This document shows, piece by piece, positions 1 to 10,384 of a stretch of DNA of 64,000 bases. Numbering within the stretch: position 1 is the first letter of the stretch; the number at the start of each line of letters is the position of its first letter. Position numbers and translations under genes: made by a program. The stretch is from Pseudozyma flocculosa PF-1 (taxonomy: Eukaryota > Basidiomycota > Ustilaginomycetes > Ustilaginales > Ustilaginaceae). Below the pieces are notes generated by a model. It was not told the origin of the DNA, did not search any database, and saw only the letters and a list, made by a program, of their open reading frames with translations. The stretch covers positions 738,532 through 802,531 of the forward strand of contig NW_006920877.1 of NCBI RefSeq assembly GCF_000417875.1, in the 5' to 3' direction.

Positions 1-274
1 ATGCCAGGGGAGAGAGGAGAGATACCACTCTGAACTCCTGGCTGGGGGGTCCAACCGTCAGCCCGCCAACCCTTCTGGCCAGGGGGCCCCGGCCGCCAGG
101 GGTTCGGAAATCGGAGGCTGCCAAGTCAGAGGTGCAGGCACACAATTTTGGCGCCAGAGGGGCCCACGACTTCGGCGGCAGAGAGCCCACGTCTTCTTGC
201 CACCAACCCGACCTGCCCCCCCTTCCCTCACTGCTCATCGGTCCGTCTACATCGCAGCCGTCGAACACAACGCC
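1..274. other. 5' flank of the BMT5-like gene
   Basis: No gene was recognised here. The frame used by the downstream gene stays open upstream to a TTG at 197, but the first ATG in that frame is at 275, so this stretch is best read as promoter and 5' UTR. It includes a GGCCNNNNGGCC-type C/G-rich stretch near 80-100 and no clear TATA box. Confidence 0.5.
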
Positions 275-1763
275 ATGCCAAAGAAAGGCAGCCTCAAAAA
301 GGCGTTTGCCTCTTTCAACAGGCAGCAGGACGAGAAGAATCATCACAGGGCCGTCCAGGAGGCCGTAAAGAGAAAGGCAGAATCTCTCACGAGGTCAAAC
401 AAGAGGCAGAAGCCGAATGCATCGCCTCGCAAGCAACCCGCGACGGGTACAGGAGGTGCAGGCAGCCCGGACTCGTCGTCTGGCCCGCGGCAGAGCGGGG
501 CTGCCTGTCCGCAGCTTCCGGCAAAACGGACCGTAGAGCCTTTCGGCCACGACGATACCATCCTCATCGTCGGAGAGGCCAACTTCTCCTTTACCCTTTC
601 GCTGCTCTCCCAACCTCGCAACCATTCGCCCTCGCAGATCCTCGCCACCGCTTACGATTCTGAGCAGGAGTGCTACAGAAAGTACCCGGATGCAGAATCA
701 AACGTGCGCAAGATCAGGGAACTGGCGGCGAGAGAAGACGTCGTCGTCTTTGGGGTCGACGCCGGCCAGCTCGACAAGGTCAAGCAGGTCACTGGCAAGT
801 CCAAGGCAGGCCGCTCCGCTGACCCACTTGCCCCGCCGCCCTCGACGCGGAGATGGAGCAAGGTGTGGTTTGGCTTCCCTCATGTTGGTGAGTTTGACTC
901 GCCTTGGAAACCCCATGCGCCCTGGCCGTGTCGCTTACCAGTAATGCGTTTCGGCTCCCTGCTCTCGCCTCATCCCCGCAGGTGCTGGCCACAAGGACGA
1001 GACAAGGAATGTCCTCGCCAACCAGCTGCTGCTCCTTCGCTTCTTTATCTCGGTCGCGCCCTACCTGACCGACGGTCCCCTACCCAAGCACGCCGCTGCC
1101 GCCCTCGGCCAATCCCAGCGGCCCCTTGCGCGAGCAGACTCCGAAGAGCCGGACCCGATGGTCGGCGAGGACGAAGAAGGCGAGGGTCTCGACATCCTCG
1201 ATGCCTTCAAGGACGCCACCGAGGCGGAGAGAGAGGCTCTTGCCGCCAGCCGAGCAAGGCAACCCTTCCGGCCACCGGTCAAGCGAGGCTCGGTCCTCAT
1301 CACCTTGAGGAACGCGGCTCCCTACACCCTCTGGAGCGTGGCAACGCTGGGAAAGCGCCTCCCCGAGATGCTTTCGAGCATCGTACCAATCGCACCGCCA
1401 TTGCCAAAGGGATGCAAGAAGCCCACCCTCGCCGACCTCGATGCTCACGGCCTGAGCAGGGACTCCAGGCCGGCTAAGCCCGTATCGACGAAGAAACCAG
1501 GAGCCAAGGGCCAGCGGAGCCGAGACGACAGCCGACCACGTCGAGGGACACCCCGGCATTACCAGCTCTGGAGGAGCTTCGAGTTCGAGCCGAGCCGGTG
1601 GAATGGCTACGAGCACAGGAGAACCGTCGGCTGGGTCGAAGGTGTCAGTGCTGGTGATAACGAGGACCTGCTGCGACTCCGAAACCTTCAAACAGATCCA
1701 AACGAAAGGGCCAGCCGCGCCGGTGGCGGCGAGTGTCGCACGTGGGAGTTCGGCCTCGACTAG
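275..1763 (+). CDS. BMT5: Bmt5-like 25S rRNA (uridine-N3) methyltransferase, DUF2431 family
   Basis: Two exons, 275-887 and 982-1763, joined over a 94-nt GTGAG...CAG intron at 888-981, give 464 aa. The N-terminus is basic and Lys-rich (MPKKGSLKKAF), as in nucleolar proteins. At about residues 90-108 lies the Rossmann SAM-binding signature (ILIVGEANFSF), followed by the YDS and HVGAGHKDE blocks of the DUF2431/Bmt5 family. The splice joins HVG to AGHKDE, which restores a conserved family block and supports the intron. The C-terminal half holds LITLRNAAPYTLWSV and ends in an acidic-to-basic low-complexity stretch. In yeast Bmt5 methylates U2634 of 25S rRNA in the nucleolus. The role here follows from the family. 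The ATG at 275 was chosen because the open frame upstream has only a TTG. The gene converges on the SERINC gene, with 98 nt between stop codons. Confidence 0.85.
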
Positions 1764-1861
1764 GAGTCATCTTGAAATGACAGAAGTATCGCGACGACTC
1801 CGCTGCCGACAGCAGTCTTACAGAAGAGCTTGACAGGACTGCGGCGTGCCGGGCCCTTGCT

Positions 1862-3766
1862 TCAGTCGGAGCCGAAGCGGTCTGGTACTGTCGTACGATG
1901 ACAGCCAGTTGAGACGGTGGTGATCAGCAGGCAGATGGCGGTGACTCGCCGCGGCCCGAACCTGCATGGACTCACGGAGTACAGGCGCGACCAGGCTCCA
2001 GATATAGATGACAATGCAGAGCCAGCTGCTGACGACTCGCATCCACATGGCGGTCGAGCTGCGTCCGATGTAGGCAATTGGCGCGCCATCTTCCGAGGGG
2101 TCCGGCGACGGTCCACCCAGCCGAACAAAGCGCCTGGCAAGGCAAGGCGACCAGACGGGCGAGAGAGGTTAAGCACGCGGGCAGACAGCACGCTCTCAGC
2201 AGACAAGGATGCGGTTCGGACCCACCAGTCTGTCAGCAGCATAGCAGTGTAACATGCTGCGATCGCAAAGACGAAGTGGAAGAAGGCATAGTTGTACCGC
2301 GTTCCCTGACGCTCGTCGTCGGCTTCGTCACCGCCGAATCCGTCTCCAGCGTCTGAGTCGTCGTCCATGTCCTCGTCGAGCGCTGAAGCGGGGATCGCAC
2401 CTGCTTCGACGGCCGCCATCAGGGCTTGGATCCGGAGCGAGTCCTTCTTGCCGGGCTGGTCAGTGACGACGCCTCCGCCGCCGCTGCTGGATGCATCCAT
2501 CGAGTCGCGAGTGGCCAGTGGCCCGTAGCCGGATGGCGGCATGTTTTCGTTGATTGCCGCGCGCCTCTTGCCGACGAGGGCTTTGGACTGTGTGGCAGCC
2601 CTCGAGGTCGAATAGGCGATCGCCAAGAACGTGAAGACAGCACCAATCACGACTGTCGTGGTCTTGGCGTTTCCACCCCGACCTCGCGTGATCGGGTTGC
2701 ACTCGATGTTGTCGCGGTTCATGACGGCGGAAGCGATGAGGTAGGTGCAATAAGCCGCGACCATGCTGCTCTGGGCCAGACCGCTGCGAGGGTTGGCCTC
2801 CTGCACCATTGGGCTGACGGATAGGCCGGTGAGGACGATGCAGAGGACCAAGTTGATGCTGATGAAGGACTGATTGAGGCTGCATCCGCTCGAGGCAAAG
2901 AAGCCATAAAGCACGCCAGTAAGAGCAATGGTGGCGGCGTACATGCCGAGCGTACTGCCGATGAGGGTGAACTTCCAAAAGTTGGAGTCGGTGGCCTCCC
3001 ACTTGTCGAGGCAGGTTTCGGACCACGTATGAGCGAAGTCGACGAGGAGGACGAGGCCGACGACGATGAAGATGCAGGCAAGAATCAGGGCGAAGTAGTT
3101 GGCCCATACGATGAAGAAGCCGTTCGGGACGAAGAACATGAGGAGGGTGAGGAGCAGCCACAGCAGCACCTTGGGACCCCACCATCTGGACGTCGGCGCA
3201 AGGCAAGGTTGGTGTGGCTATCAGAGACGCAGCACACGGCACGAAGGGCAATCAGGCGCCACGGCACTCACCCATTCTGGATGGCGGCTCGCTTCGTGCG
3301 CGTGTCTTTAACGCCGATCAACAAGGTGCCAAGGATCAGGTGGAAAAGGGCCAGGGCAAACGTGATGCGATGGACCTGAGGGACGGTGCAAGGGAGCATG
3401 CGCGTGGGCGGATGGTGAGTTTGCAGCGCCTCTAGACGTCGACAGCATCTGTCGCGGACCTCTTCTTACAGCCAGGACACCATAGCAGCGGTCCTTGTCC
3501 TTGCAGTCCATCTTGACATAGTTGTAGCTCCACTCCTCGATCTTGTGCATGACGAAGCCCGTCAGGCTGAGCCATGCGAGCAAGGCATCCAGACAAAAGA
3601 TGATGGCAAAGCCGACCCTGGTCGCAATCGAGGACTGGCAGTTGCACGACTTGAAGAAGGCCGAGGCGGCGGTACTGGTGCAGCAGAAGGCCAAACCGGC
3701 CAGGCACGAGGCGGACACCGAGGCCAGACCGCCACCGAGGAACGGCAGCGAAAGGAGAGCACCCAT
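1862..3766 (-). CDS. TMS1: SERINC/Tms1 family multi-pass membrane protein
   Basis: Five exons on the minus strand: 3766-3470, 3375-3272, 3185-2226, 2133-1976 and 1887-1862. They sum to 1545 nt, or 514 aa, against about 470 for yeast Tms1. Introns are 94, 86, 92 and 88 nt. SERINC hallmarks are the MGALLSLPFLGG start, the Cys-rich CNCQSSIATR block, VHRITFALALFH, QNGWWGPKVLLW, DSNFWKFTLIG, the SPMVQEANP segment and the terminal PDRFG. About ten hydrophobic helices are visible. The last exon has only eight codons plus a split codon, but it is needed to reach the family's PDRFG ending. Between helices 9 and 10 lies an acidic cytosolic-type loop (DEDMDDDSDAGDG). SERINC proteins are lipid-transport or scramblase-related membrane proteins, and the original serine-incorporation role is debated. 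The transcript starts beside the repeat island, so its promoter abuts repeats. Confidence 0.9.
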
Positions 3767-4239
3767 GGCTACGATAGTGAGTCGGCCGAATACGAATCGG
3801 CCGCTGGATGCGTCCAGCAAGCGGTGAACCTGGTTGGCAGGAACGAGTAGTAGTGATTGCGGAGCTGTGCGGTTTCGTGGTATGGTCGTGTTGGTGGTGG
3901 TCGGCAAGAAGCCTGTACGTGTTGCATGCGCCCGACCAAACCCAGCACGCGCTCAGAACCTGCGCCCCAACGGGAAGTGAGGGCTGGCCCTGGAGCAGAG
4001 GATGGCCTGCGGCAGGGTGGAGGGCACAAAGCTAGAGCGCGCGTGAAGCCCACGACGTCCAGAATGAGGCACTTGAGCAGAGGAGTCGGGCAAGCAACCG
4101 GGAGTTGGCAGGTGGAGGCTCAAAATTCAAAGGTTCATCTGCAGCTCTCCGCGCGAGCCGGCCCTCGCCAGCTCAGAAAATTGGAATCCTCGGCAGTGTC
4201 CTCGACTGGATTTTCGATTTTGGCCCATTTTCTTGCACG
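3767..4239. other. SERINC upstream region, unique DNA before the repeat island
   Basis: No gene was recognised. Short open frames on both strands resemble nothing known to me. Repeat-type hairpins begin just after this stretch. An ATTGGAATCCTCGG segment near 4180-4195 matches half of the large palindrome found later in the island at 11168-11215. Confidence 0.4.
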
Positions 4240-4480
4240 GCCAGAAATCCCGTAGCTGCCCCACCGGAATTAGGCCGTAGATGGCCTACGGCCTGAAATT
4301 GCCGTAGCAGACCGCCGATTTCAGGCCGTAGGGCTGCCTACGGCCTGAAATTGGCGCAGGGGATCGCCAATTCTGGCCGTAGGTGGCCCTGCGGCCATTT
4401 TTAGCGTAGATAACCCCCAATTCCCCAATTTCAGGCCATAGGTCAGCCTACGGCCAAAACCAACCTGCCCTTTGACACCA
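4240..4480 (+). repeat. Hairpin repeat H1, first copy
   Basis: At least four short inverted repeats of the type GGCCGTAG(N)GCCTACGGCC lie in a row near 4273, 4324, 4375 and 4434, separated by CAATTTC/GAAATTG spacers. The block ends in CCTGCCCTTTGAC. A second, direct copy with the same order and the same ending is at 10105-10320. No protein is encoded. Confidence 0.75.
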
Positions 4481-4660
4481 GCTAAGACTCCTCAAGCTCT
4501 GCCTTGTCACCGTCCCACAACGGGAGGGGCACACAGATCTCTGATTCCTTGACCTTGGTCTGCTGTGCTGACGAGCAGAGAGATGGGAAGTGAGATTGAT
4601 GCCAGGAAGGAGGAGGAGGCAGGAGGCCGCGTGGCCTAAGGGCCAGGCGAGGCTTGGAAC

Positions 4661-4990
4661 TCAGAAGAGCCCAGGCCAGCCGCACGACATCTGTGGGGCA
4701 AGGAATGTGTCCACGCCGCGATGGGGCGCTCCGTTGTTGGGGGTGTGGGCGGTGTGAGCCATGTGGAAGCCGTCGTCTGGCACTCCCAACATGGTCTCCC
4801 GGGTGGCCTGGACGGCTTCCAAGTGCGGGGCCCTGTTCATGCGGGCTGTAGCCGCTTCAAAGCGTTCCTGAGACGTCATCCAGGAAGCGGTGGTGGAGGT
4901 CTGAGCGGCATTCAAAGGGATGGCCAAGGGGGCCGGCGTCTCTGCCAAGCGGTTGTAGTTGGCCATCATCAGGCGAATCTTGTCCATCAT
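4661..4990 (-). other. Unrecognised 109-codon ORF beside an LTR-like relic
   Basis: An ATG-initiated frame starts with MMDKIRLMMANYNRL and contains MTSQERFEAATARMNRA. The composition is helical and protein-like, unlike the low-complexity frames around it. It lies on the strand that would be downstream of the LTR-like repeat at 5700-5845, so it could be a fragment of a retrotransposon gag-type region. That is inference from position only; I recognise no domain. The rest of 4481-5194 shows no other gene. Confidence 0.2.
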
Positions 4991-5194
4991 GGATGCGGCA
5001 CTAGCCGCCAGGGTGGCGATGGCGCTGAGGTCGGCTGGGGCCTGTTAGGACAGCCACGGGAGGTGTACTGAGGCGGCGTGGACTTGACTCCGCGCGGGCC
5101 TTAACGCATCTCGGACCCGAAGGCCGCGTTCCGTGCTGCGGCAGTGTCGGTTCGAGCCGTACTGTAGATAGCCCCAGATCGGTATAGCTAGATG

Positions 5195-5845
5195 GTTGCT
5201 TCCGGTCGTCGATTGTACTTAGTATCTATAGGATCCTACGGTGCGATATTGTCGCGCGGCGGGCTTGGCTCGGACCCGAGTTCAGAGCCTTGGCCCAGCC
5301 ATCAGCCGCGCGCGCCCGCCACGCCTCCTTTCGTTCCGTCATCCATCTCCATTCTCTCCGCTTGCCTCAGCACAGATATCAATATCCCCTCACACACTTA
5401 CTGTCTCCCTCAACCTCTCCCGGTACACTACGCCGCCTTAGGCCTACCTACGGTTAGCAAGACCCCTTGGGCATAACAGGGCCGTCCTACCCGGAGGAGG
5501 GGATGGGGGTCGGGCCAAACCAAGGTCGCCTGCCATGGCGTGGGATTGCTCCATGCCAGTGTCGACTGTGTCCGCCAATGCGGGGGACTTGGTGGCGTGG
5601 CCAGGGTGGCCGCGCGGGATCACCAAGCCCAAGCAAAGGTGAGTGACGTTGGAGTCTCCCATCCTAAACATTGCTGGTACCGTGGGTAGGTCGATTGTAA
5701 TGTTAAGCCCTAGGGGTCTTGCTAACCGTAGGTAGGCCTAAGGCAGTGTAGTGTACCAGGAGAGGTTGAGGGAGACAGTAAGTGCGTGGAAGTAGGATCC
5801 TATAGATACTAAGTACAATCGATGACCAGAAGCAATTACCCAGCT
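5195..5845. mobile_element. LTR-like inverted repeat pair, probable retrotransposon relic
   Basis: The segment 5195-5239 reappears inverted at 5792-5835 with about two mismatches over 44 nt. The segment 5396-5466 reappears inverted at 5711-5785 with only a few mismatches. The left arm carries an extra 156 nt (5240-5395) between these blocks. Each arm reads TGTACTTAGTATC... to ...GACCCCT.GGGC.TAACA, which resembles an LTR of roughly 150-280 nt. About 230 nt of unique DNA separates the arms and carries a short minus-strand ORF (5444-5671, starting MFRMGDSN). Two oppositely oriented LTRs with a stub of internal sequence would fit a rearranged or nested element. No reverse transcriptase, integrase or clear primer-binding site was found. 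Confidence 0.45.
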
Positions 5846-5959
5846 GCTCCAGTCCTGCACTATCTACCACGCTGGTTGGACCAACACTACTGCATTGTGG
5901 GCTGCGCCCCTTGGGTCCAAGCCGTGGTGCGGCGCGTGTGGAGTTAACTCCACGCTGCC

Positions 5960-6560
5960 AACAAACGCCTCTCGGGGCTGCCCTAACACAGCTCAGCGCG
6001 GGCGCCAGCCAAGCGCGGGCGCCAGCCAAGCGCAGCCGCCAGCAAGGCCCAGCAAGAGGCCCGGCCAGCCGCCAGCCAACAGCTGCCAGTCGTCCGCCCA
6101 GCCAGCAGCCACCCAACACAGCCAGCCAGCAGCTGCCAGCCAAACACAGTCACCTTGCCACTTGCTTCCGCCCTGCTGCCCTGCCGCTGCTTCCGCCAGC
6201 AGCCGCTGTCAATCATCGGAAACGTCGGAGAGGCCCTCTCCGACGTCCCCGATGATTGAGGCCCTTGCTTCCGCTCCGCCTCATGTGAGTTTGTGCCGCT
6301 CTTGTCCTTCTCTGCTGATTGCCGTTGCTGACTCCTTTGCTCCCGTCTCCCTTTTGCCTGCTCCTCCCTCGCCGCCTTTCTTTGCTGCCAACAATGCTCT
6401 GCCGCTGTTGCCTGCTGCCGCGCTGCCGCTCTGCTGCTCTGCCGCCGCCCTGCTGCCGCCGTGCTGCCTGCCTTCCTGCCTGCTCGCCCCACCACCCAAC
6501 AATGCCATCGCCACGCTGCCGCATATTAGTAGTCAGATTTAGCAATTCAATGCCTCTAGA
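5960..6560 (+). repeat. Repeat module R1, copy a
   Basis: The module runs in this order: a GCCAGC-rich block, a 50-nt palindrome (6210-6259), the segment GAGGCCCTTGCTTCCGCTCC, then a pyrimidine-rich block with CTGATTGCCGTTGCTGACTC. The same order occurs inverted at 9130-9870, and the second half recurs directly at 11465-11690. Just upstream, at 5938-5953, is a perfect 16-nt palindrome (GTGGAGTTAACTCCAC). Proline- and cysteine-rich open frames across the module are by-products of its composition. Confidence 0.7.
6210..6259. repeat. Large palindrome P, R1 copy a
   Basis: The arms CAATCATCGG-AA-ACGTCGGAGAGG and CCTCTCCGACGT-CC-CCGATGATTG can pair over almost the full 50 nt, with two mismatched positions. 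Related palindromes are at 9583-9620 and 11168-11215, and a half palindrome is at 7536-7560. Confidence 0.8.
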
Positions 6561-6952
6561 TACATGTGGCTGTGGGTTCAGGGGTAGACCTACGGTAAGC
6601 AGGCCGTAGGCATTCTACGGCCAAAAATGCTGTAGGTGGCCCTACGGCATCTGGGTGCCGTAGGGGATTAACGATCTCCTACGGCACTGCCATATCGTAC
6701 AAGATCTACGATTTCCAAAATCGTAGGAAAATTCTTGCCCCTAGCTATGAATGCCCGTAGATACATGTGGCTGTGGGTTTGGGGGTAGACCTACGGTAAG
6801 CAGGCCATAGGATGCCTACGGCAGAAAGTGCCGTAGGTCCTCCTACGGCACCCGGTGTTGTAGGGGATTAACAATCTCCTAAGGCACTGCCATGTCGTAC
6901 GAGACATACAATTTCCAAAATCGTAGGCCAAAAGCCTGCCCCTAGCTATGAT
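6550..6952 (+). repeat. Hairpin repeat H2, two tandem copies (period 201 nt)
   Basis: The unit from ATGCC.TAGATACATGTGGC to CCCCTAGCTATGA occurs at 6550-6750 and again from 6751. Each unit holds GGCC.TAGG/CCTACGGC, GCCGTAGG/CCTACGGC and GCCGTAGGGGATTAAC.../...CTCCTACGGC stem-loops. The first unit also has CTACGATTTCCAAAATCGTAG. Another copy is inverted at 8930-9130 and a further direct copy is at 11690-11882. H2 always adjoins module R1 on the same side. Confidence 0.75.
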
Positions 6953-7029
6953 TTTTAGATCATATACTAGCAACGATTTTCAGATCGTAGCTAGACCGGT
7001 CTACCTACAATTTTTGAGTTGTAGCCAGG

Positions 7030-7290
7030 CAGCGATCAGAATGTGAACATGATCAATTGGATCAAATACTAGCTTTTATTGCAGAGTCAAATGCTATCTA
7101 CGCTACTGGAACCCACGCTGACTGGGAGACATGGCGTGCCAGTAATACCTGCGCCAGCAAGGAGGCACTCACAGCAAGAGCAGGCTGGGGTCGGCGCCGG
7201 TTTGATGGTGGCAGCTGCTGGTGAGACAGAAAGAGATAGGGAGGAGCATTGTCAGCGTTGTCGATGCGGTAGATGCGACAAAATCAGAAA
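7030..7290 (-). repeat. Repeat module R3, inverted copy
   Basis: The reverse complement of this stretch matches 8450-8775. Shared landmarks are GTCGCATCTACCGCAT.GACA, TCTCACCAGCAGC.GCC and TGAGTGC.TCCTTGCTGGCGC. The following 7300-7460 holds further GATCGTAG/CTACGATC stem-loops and the motif TAGCTAGCAGCAGG (near 7302). Confidence 0.65.
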
Positions 7291-7467
7291 GGGCGACTCA
7301 TAGCTAGCAGCAGGGTTGGGCCCAATTTGGATCGTAGCCTGGCTACGATCGGAAATCGGGCATCGAACCCTATCTTCGATTTTTCGATGCGCAGCCTACC
7401 TACGACTAGCTACAATCCGAAATCCGAAATTTGGCCTAGCTACAATCCAAGATTGTAGCCACGCACC

Positions 7468-7508
7468 CACCCTGCCTGCCTGCCTGCCTTCCTGCCTGCC
7501 TGCCTGCC
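7468..7508. repeat. (TGCC)n microsatellite
   Basis: About ten TGCC units with one interruption. A complementary (GGCA)n array sits at the matching place of the inverted module at 11245-11280, so the microsatellite is part of the repeat unit. Confidence 0.8.
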
Positions 7509-7535
7509 GCCTCGCCACGCCTCCGCACAGTCGAG

Positions 7536-8445
7536 CTCTCCGAGGATTCCGATGATTGACGGCTGCGCCTCCGCTTCTGCTCCGCAGCGAGCAGTCAAGC
7601 CGGCTGGCTAACTTGGGCGGGCAGGCGGGCAAGCAGGCTGGCTAGCAGGCTTGGGGGCTGGGCGAGCTGGCAGGCTCGGGCGGGTGCGCGGGTGGGCCGG
7701 CTGGCTGGCTCAGGGGCCGGCCGGCTGGCGCAGCTGACTAAGCTTGCGCGCGCGCAAAAAAAAAGTGGAGGTCAGGCCACGCCGCCACCTGCGTGCGTGC
7801 TCACACAGGCTTGCTGCCTGTTCTGCGTGCGTGCTCACGCGCACACGCCCTCTGCCTGACTGCCCGCCCGCCAGCTGGGCCTCGCCTGCCAGCATGGCCT
7901 CAAAATAAAGTCTAGCCCCGCTCCACCATCGCTCCTTTCCCGCGACCCTTTGCCCGCCATCCGCCCTTGCCCAACGCCGCCACCCGACCGCAATCAACCC
8001 TCGCCCGCCATCGACCCTCACCTGCCACCGGTCCTTTGCCCACCGCCGCCACCCAACCGGCATCGATGCTACCTGCCGGCATCCGCCCCAGCCGCCTCGT
8101 ACCCCCCCCCCCCCTTTCCAGCTGCGCTCTGCGCCGATGCCACCACCATCGTTGGCTTGCCGCCACCGCTACTGCCACCGTCGGCTTGCTGCCACCAAAC
8201 CCAACTTGCCACCACATCAACGCCAACTCGCCGCAACCGCCCAGCCGCCACCACCCACACAACAAAGACCGCCTTGCTTGCGTGAGTCACAACGCGGTCT
8301 GCCCGAGCAGTCCCCATCTGCCAATCTTGTGCACTGACGCAGGTTCTCTGCTGCATCTTTGCCTCCCTGCAGCATATACGACAACACACCTACGGACGAT
8401 TGCCACACCACGTGCTCCGTGGATCATCAAGATGTCAGCATTTGA
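7536..8445 (+). repeat. Repeat module R2, copy a
   Basis: It begins with half of palindrome P (7536-7560). Next come GGCTGG-rich DNA, an AAGCTTGCGCGCGCGCAAAAAAAAAG block (7740-7765), a degenerate tandem of CCGCCATCGACCCT-like units (7910-8050) and a CACCTACGGAC.A.TGCCAC tail. The whole series is present in reverse order at 10385-11220. A short third copy of the tail is at 11885-11965. No protein was recognised. Confidence 0.7.
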
Positions 8446-8449
8446 GTCG

Positions 8450-8775
8450 GTCTTTTTGATTCCGTCGCATCTACCGCATTGACAACGCTGCGCCTGGCAC
8501 AAATGCTCCTTCGTTCTCCCCGTCTCACCAGCAGCCGCCGCCACCAAATCGACGCCGATCCCGGTCTGCCCTCGCTGTGAGTGCTTCCTTGCTGGCGCAG
8601 GTGCTGCCGCCAGTCAACGATGCTGATGATGGCCTTGGTTTCTGCCTCATTCCCTATTTTCACCTCCTCTCCACCTCCCCTTCTGTCCATGCTCTGCAGT
8701 CGAACGCTTGCCCCCGCAATTGTACTAGTAGCGCAGATAGCTGTTGCAATCGAAGCTAGTACCTGATGCAACTGA
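8450..8775 (+). repeat. Repeat module R3, direct copy
   Basis: Inverted partner of 7030-7290. An open frame (RIYRIDNA...) crosses both copies but diverges at once after the shared stretch. I could not tie it to a protein family, so it is listed as a repeat and not a gene. Confidence 0.6.
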
Positions 8776-8945
8776 TCGCTGCCTGGCTACGATGCGAAAA
8801 TCGTAGGTAGACCGGTCTAGCTACGATCTGAAAATCGTAGCTAGTATACAATCTAAAAATCAGCACGGCCTGTCTGCATCCAGAAATCGTTTGTGTAGAA
8901 GGATCTGCTACGATCTGAAAATCGTAGACAGGCATAGCTAGGGGC
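8776..8945. repeat. CTACGAT/ATCGTAG stem-loop cluster
   Basis: Three or more adjacent hairpins are built from CTACGAT.TGAAAATCGTAG with GGTAGACCGGTCTAGC linkers. The cluster ends in CATAGCTAGGGGCAGG, the inverted form of the motif that closes H2 elsewhere. Confidence 0.7.
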
Positions 8946-9130
8946 AGGCTTTGGCCTACGATTTCGGAAATCGAGATGATCTACAAAAGTGCAGTGCCGT
9001 AGGACATCGTTAATCCCCTACAACCCCTGGGTGCCGTAGGTGGGCCTACGGCATTTTTGGCCGTAGGCATCCTACGGCCTGCTTACCGTAGGCCTACCTC
9101 CGCACTCAACAGCCGTATACCCTACTGGCA
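8930..9130 (-). repeat. Hairpin repeat H2, inverted copy
   Basis: Reverse complement of the 6550-6950 unit. The CCGTAGG, CCTACGG and TTAATCCCCTACA hairpin landmarks appear in reversed order. It joins directly to the inverted R1 copy. Confidence 0.7.
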
Positions 9131-9870
9131 TTGTATTGCAAAATCTAGTTACACTGATACGTGGCGGCGCAGCGACAGCATTGGTGGGTGGCAGGGCAAG
9201 CAGGCAGGAAGGCAGGGCGGCAGCGCAGCAGCAGCAACGGTGGTAGAGCGTCAGCAGCAAAGTGAGGCGGTGAGAGAGGGGCAGCAAAAGGAAGAGTGGA
9301 GCGAAGGAGTCAGCAACGGCGTGCAGCAGAGCGGCAGAAGAACGAAAGCGGCAACAGCAAACTCACATGCTGAGAGGCAAACACACATCGTGCTTCTACT
9401 GCTGCTGCTGCTGCTGAGCGTGGCGTAAGGGCAGCGCAGAGGCAAGGAAGGGCACAGCAGGGAGGTGGACATCAGCAGACAGAGCATAGGACTCACCAGA
9501 GCGGCAGCAGACAGAGCGGCAGCAGACAGAGCGGCAGCAGACCAGCGGCGGAGCGGAAGCAAGGCCGTGAATGGCCAAAATCGTCAGAGACTTTGGAGAG
9601 GCCTCTCCAAAGTCTCCGACAATTGATGGCGGAGGTGGCGGCAGGCAGAAGCAGGCGGAAGCAGCGGCGAGGTGGTTGGGCGGAAGCAAGCAGCAAGGTG
9701 GCTGCAGTTGGCTGGCTGGCTGGCGGCCTGGCTGGCTGCTGGCTGCGCTGCGCTGTCGGCTGGCTGGCGGCTAGCTGACTGGCGGGTACGCTGAGTGGGC
9801 GGCAGCGCTGGACTGACGGCTGCGCTGAGCTAGCGGCTGTGCTGGACTGACGGCTGGCTGGCTTGGGTGG
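9130..9870 (-). repeat. Repeat module R1, copy b, inverted
   Basis: On the minus strand this copy reads GCCAGC-rich block, palindrome, TTGCTTCCGCTCCGCCGC, then a pyrimidine block ending CAATGCTGTCGCTGCGCCGC and TTTTGCAATACAATGCC, the same series as 5960-6560. It contains a CAG/CTG run at 9399-9417 and a triple AGAGCGGCAGCAGAC tandem at 9498-9542. Confidence 0.7.
9583..9620. repeat. Large palindrome P, R1 copy b
   Basis: The central 30 nt (9587-9616, GAGACTTTGGAGAG plus its reverse complement around GGCC) is a perfect palindrome. It extends to 9583-9620 with one mismatch. It sits at the same place in R1 as the palindrome at 6210-6259. Confidence 0.9.
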
Positions 9871-10104
9871 TGGCGCGGCTGGCTGGTGGTGCTGGCGGGT
9901 GCTGGCAGGTGCTCGCAGGGCCTTGCAGCTGGCCTGGGTCGGCAACTGGCGGCTGGCTGGCAGGTGGCGTCGGGTGGTGGTGGTTAGGACGGAGAGGTTG
10001 GTGGGTGGGCGGCGGATGGATTTTGCAAAGGGCCGGGTGGCAAAGGGGCCAGCGCGCGCGCGCAGGGCCTCCTGTGCTGACGTAAGCAAAAAGTGCCATT
10101 TTCT
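9871..10104. other. GGCTGG/GGTGCTGGC-rich linker
   Basis: Low-complexity G/T/C-rich DNA joins the inverted R1 copy to H1. It includes GGTGGGTGGGCGGCGG and a CGCGCGCGCG run near 10053. Its open frames are compositional. Confidence 0.4.
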
Positions 10105-10320
10105 GCGCAGGGTAGGGCCGGCGCAGGGCCGTAGGCAGCCCTACGGCCAAAAATGCCGTAGCTGCCCCTCAGGAAATGGCCGTAGGTGGCCCTACAACCC
10201 CAATTTCCATCCGTAGGGGGCCCTACGGCCATTTTCAGCGTAGATGATCCCCGATTCCCCGATTTCAGGCCGTAGGTTGGCCTACGGCCAAATCCCACCT
10301 GCCCTTTGACGCTAGCTATG
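10105..10320 (+). repeat. Hairpin repeat H1, second copy
   Basis: Direct repeat of 4240-4480, with GGCCGTAGG...CCTACGGCC stem-loops, an AGCGTAGATGATCCCCGATT spacer and the CCTGCCCTTTGAC ending. Confidence 0.75.
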
Positions 10321-10384
10321 AGGGTACGCCTGTCTACAATCTGCCAGATCGTAGGTTGACTCTGCTGCTAGCTATGACTCACCT

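Noticed and set aside
197..274. Earlier start for the BMT5-like gene
   Set aside because: The codon at 197 is TTG, not ATG, and the residues before MPKKGSL are not conserved in style.
5145..5170. tRNA or tRNA-derived SINE from a GGTTCGAGCC B-box
   Set aside because: No A-box, no cloverleaf and no T-stem pairing could be drawn around it.
5895..6542. Proline/cysteine-rich ORF as a secreted or cell-wall protein
   Set aside because: Its sequence is the translation of repeat module R1, which recurs inverted and truncated elsewhere with frame breaks.
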